Of a stretch of DNA of 5,744 nt, positions 5,175 to 5,744 are shown piece by piece. The notes below the pieces were generated by a model, which was not told the origin of the DNA, made no database searches, and saw nothing but the letters and a program-made list of their open reading frames with translations. The stretch covers positions 1 to 5,744 of the forward strand of contig CAJTNK010000115.1 in the NCBI GenBank assembly GCA_910577885.1, given 5' to 3'. This stretch comes from an uncultured Rikenella sp. (GTDB lineage Bacteria > Bacteroidota > Bacteroidia > Bacteroidales > Rikenellaceae). How positions within the stretch are numbered: the first letter of the stretch is position 1; each line of letters opens with the position of its first letter. Made by a program: the position numbers and the translations under genes.

Positions 5175-5398
5175 CAGCCCCGGGCAATCGCGGCCACGGC
5201 GACGGTCTGTTGATTCATGTTGGCCGCATCGGGTACAGCTGGGCATCGTCCATTGCAGGTGGCCGTGCTCACCGCTTGGGCTTCCTCCCCAACTGGATCA
5301 GTTCACAGGGCAGCGATTACCCTGCGTACGGTTTTCAGTTGCGTTGCCTCCAGGAAGAGGGAGAAGAGGGAGAAGAGGGAGAAGAGGGAGAAGACGGC
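5171..5398 (+). pseudogene. DGR-target-like lectin C-terminal fragment, copy 2
   Basis: In the frame starting at 5171 the translation is GAAPGNRGHGDGLL, then GYSWASSIAGG, then SDYPAYGFQLRCLQE (to 5356), followed by an EEG-repeat tail. It is the same domain end as copy 1 but has no start codon of its own, no body, and a repeat-derived left flank. The open frame runs on to 5629 through repeat DNA, which is not credible protein. The segment 5177-5356 aligns gap-free with 4890-5069. The 30 bases 5327-5356 are identical to 5040-5069, while much of the rest is strongly diverged, chiefly in codon positions 1 and 2. It is a remnant or donor cassette; expression is doubtful. Confidence 0.6.
5354..5398 (+). 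repeat. 9-nt tandem repeat, GAAGAGGGA x4 plus a partial unit
   Basis: Four exact units at 5354-5389 are followed by a changed unit (GAAGACGGC, 5390-5398). In the frame of copy 2 it codes EEG repeats directly after RCLQ. Copy 1 at the same place has GAACAGGAG and a stop soon after. The repeat thus starts exactly where the shared 30-base block ends. Confidence 0.9.
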
Positions 5399-5508
5399 AA
5401 GCACGGACGGCGAATCGGGCCTCCGGGCAAAAAGCGAGTCACCGCCAGCGGGAAAGAGCTACGAGCTCTGCCGAGTAGCTCGCCCCGTCCGGGGTGGCGG
5501 AGGCTCGC

Positions 5509-5533
5509 GCACTCCAATAGGAGTGCAGTTTCT
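5509..5533 (+). terminator. Terminator-like hairpin (plus strand)
   Basis: GCACTCC (5509-5515), loop AATA, GGAGTGC (5520-5526) is a perfect 7-bp stem followed by AGTTTCT. The T-run is short. It would end plus-strand transcription coming from the lectin fragments, but no such transcript is established. Confidence 0.35.
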
Positions 5534-5584
5534 CTACGTGCCGCCCTACTCCCAAACTCCCAGCCCCCGAAAAACGATCATTGG

Positions 5585-5657
5585 CCGCGCGCCTTGGCGA
5601 TTCATTCTATTTCGCCAAGTGCGAAATAGTGAATTGCACCTAAGGCGGGGCGCGCGG
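5585..5657. repeat. Cruciform-like repeat unit C with two alternative hairpins
   Basis: Outer arms CCGCGCGCC (5585-5593) and GGCGCGCGG (5649-5657) pair perfectly. Inside, CTATTTCGC (5607-5615) pairs with GCGAAATAG (5621-5629) around loop CAAGT, extended by ATTCA (5600-5604) with TGAAT (5630-5634) after a TT bulge. A competing stem joins CTTGGCGA (5593-5600) to TCGCCAAG (5612-5619). The two inner folds share bases and exclude each other. The architecture is the same as unit A at 3428-3501. Confidence 0.8.
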
Positions 5658-5682
5658 GACTTATTTCGGTCATCCGCGGAGT

Positions 5683-5711
5683 TTGAGGGGACTGCCCTGC
5701 GCGGGCGGCGG
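5683..5711 (+). repeat. 29-nt repeat next to cruciform unit C
   Basis: This is the partner of 3506-3534 (27 of 29 identical). It starts TTGAGGGGACTGCCC and ends GGGCGGCGG, 25 nt after cruciform unit C, and leads into GCCGCAGAGG and CCAAGAGAACCAC at the window edge. Confidence 0.8.
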
Positions 5712-5744
5712 CCGCAGAGGACGAGCCTAAACCAAGAGAACCAC

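Larger units (their letters stand above)
5400..5744. other. Repeat-rich right end without a supported gene
   Basis: No coding region is supported. Visible structures are AGAGCT-ACG-AGCTCT (5455-5469), CCCCG-TC-CGGGG (5483-5494), the hairpin 5509-5526, cruciform unit C (5585-5657) and the TTGAGGGGACT block (5683-5711). The final bases CTAAACCAAGAGAACCAC resemble CTAAGGCTAAGAGAACCCC at about 3627-3645, which in the middle gap also follows the GCGGGCGGCGGCC block. The order of modules is therefore conserved between the two regions. Confidence 0.6.

Noticed and set aside
4890..5356. Interpretation of one of the two cassettes as the DGR template repeat itself
   Set aside because: A template repeat should have adenines at most of the variable columns; both copies have mixed G, C, T and A there, so they look like variable regions.
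1..5744. tRNA, rRNA or riboswitch
   Set aside because: No cloverleaf, CCA end, rRNA core segment or known riboswitch core was seen on either strand by eye.

Overview
The window reads as a GC-rich Bacteroidales chromosome, most like the Alistipes/Rikenellaceae group. This is inferred from three things: a Bat-type (Bacteroides aerotolerance) gene set, a Q/N/D-rich BatC-like protein, and C-type-lectin-like (FISUMP/DGR-target type) C-terminal fragments ending in GFQLRCLQE. No marker gene fixes the species.

All four solid genes lie on the minus strand, read from right to left: a MoxR-family AAA+ ATPase (4743-3742), a DUF58 protein with a vWA-like MIDAS (3029-2106), a secreted or inner-membrane protein with one TM segment typical of Bat loci (2092-947), and a BatC-like TPR protein (950-150). 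The last three are tightly packed, with a 13-nt gap and then a 4-nt ATGA overlap, so they are very probably co-transcribed and partly translationally coupled. MoxR ATPases are thought to act as chaperone-like remodelers of partner proteins with vWA-type domains. The set fits an envelope or stress-tolerance complex. BatA and BatB, the vWA membrane proteins usually found before BatC, are not in the window. The BatC frame breaks in a run of nine G (438-446): one more G, or two fewer, would give a normal acidic/Q-rich tail ending KQW at 163.

The two large gaps are not plain spacers. The 712-nt gap between moxR and the DUF58 gene (3030-3741) and the right end (about 5085-5744), and to a lesser extent the left end (1-130), share a mosaic of GC-rich repeats: GGGCGAGAAAAC, a TTGAGGGGACT-type block, a GGTGCCGCTCGGCAC hairpin block, a CCCTGTGGGCG block, and cruciform-like units. 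In the cruciforms, conserved CCGCGCGC outer arms enclose an inner hairpin whose stem sequence differs between copies, while the loop keeps CAAG.

Upstream of moxR, on the plus strand, are two body-less copies (about 4890-5084 and 5171-5398) of a lectin-like C-terminal domain. They align without gaps at a 287-nt offset. Their differences fall mainly in codon positions 1 and 2, and both end in an identical 30-base block. This is the pattern expected of variable regions of a diversity-generating retroelement (DGR). No reverse transcriptase or template repeat is in the window. I regard these two cassettes, embedded in the repeat mosaic, as the most interesting content.
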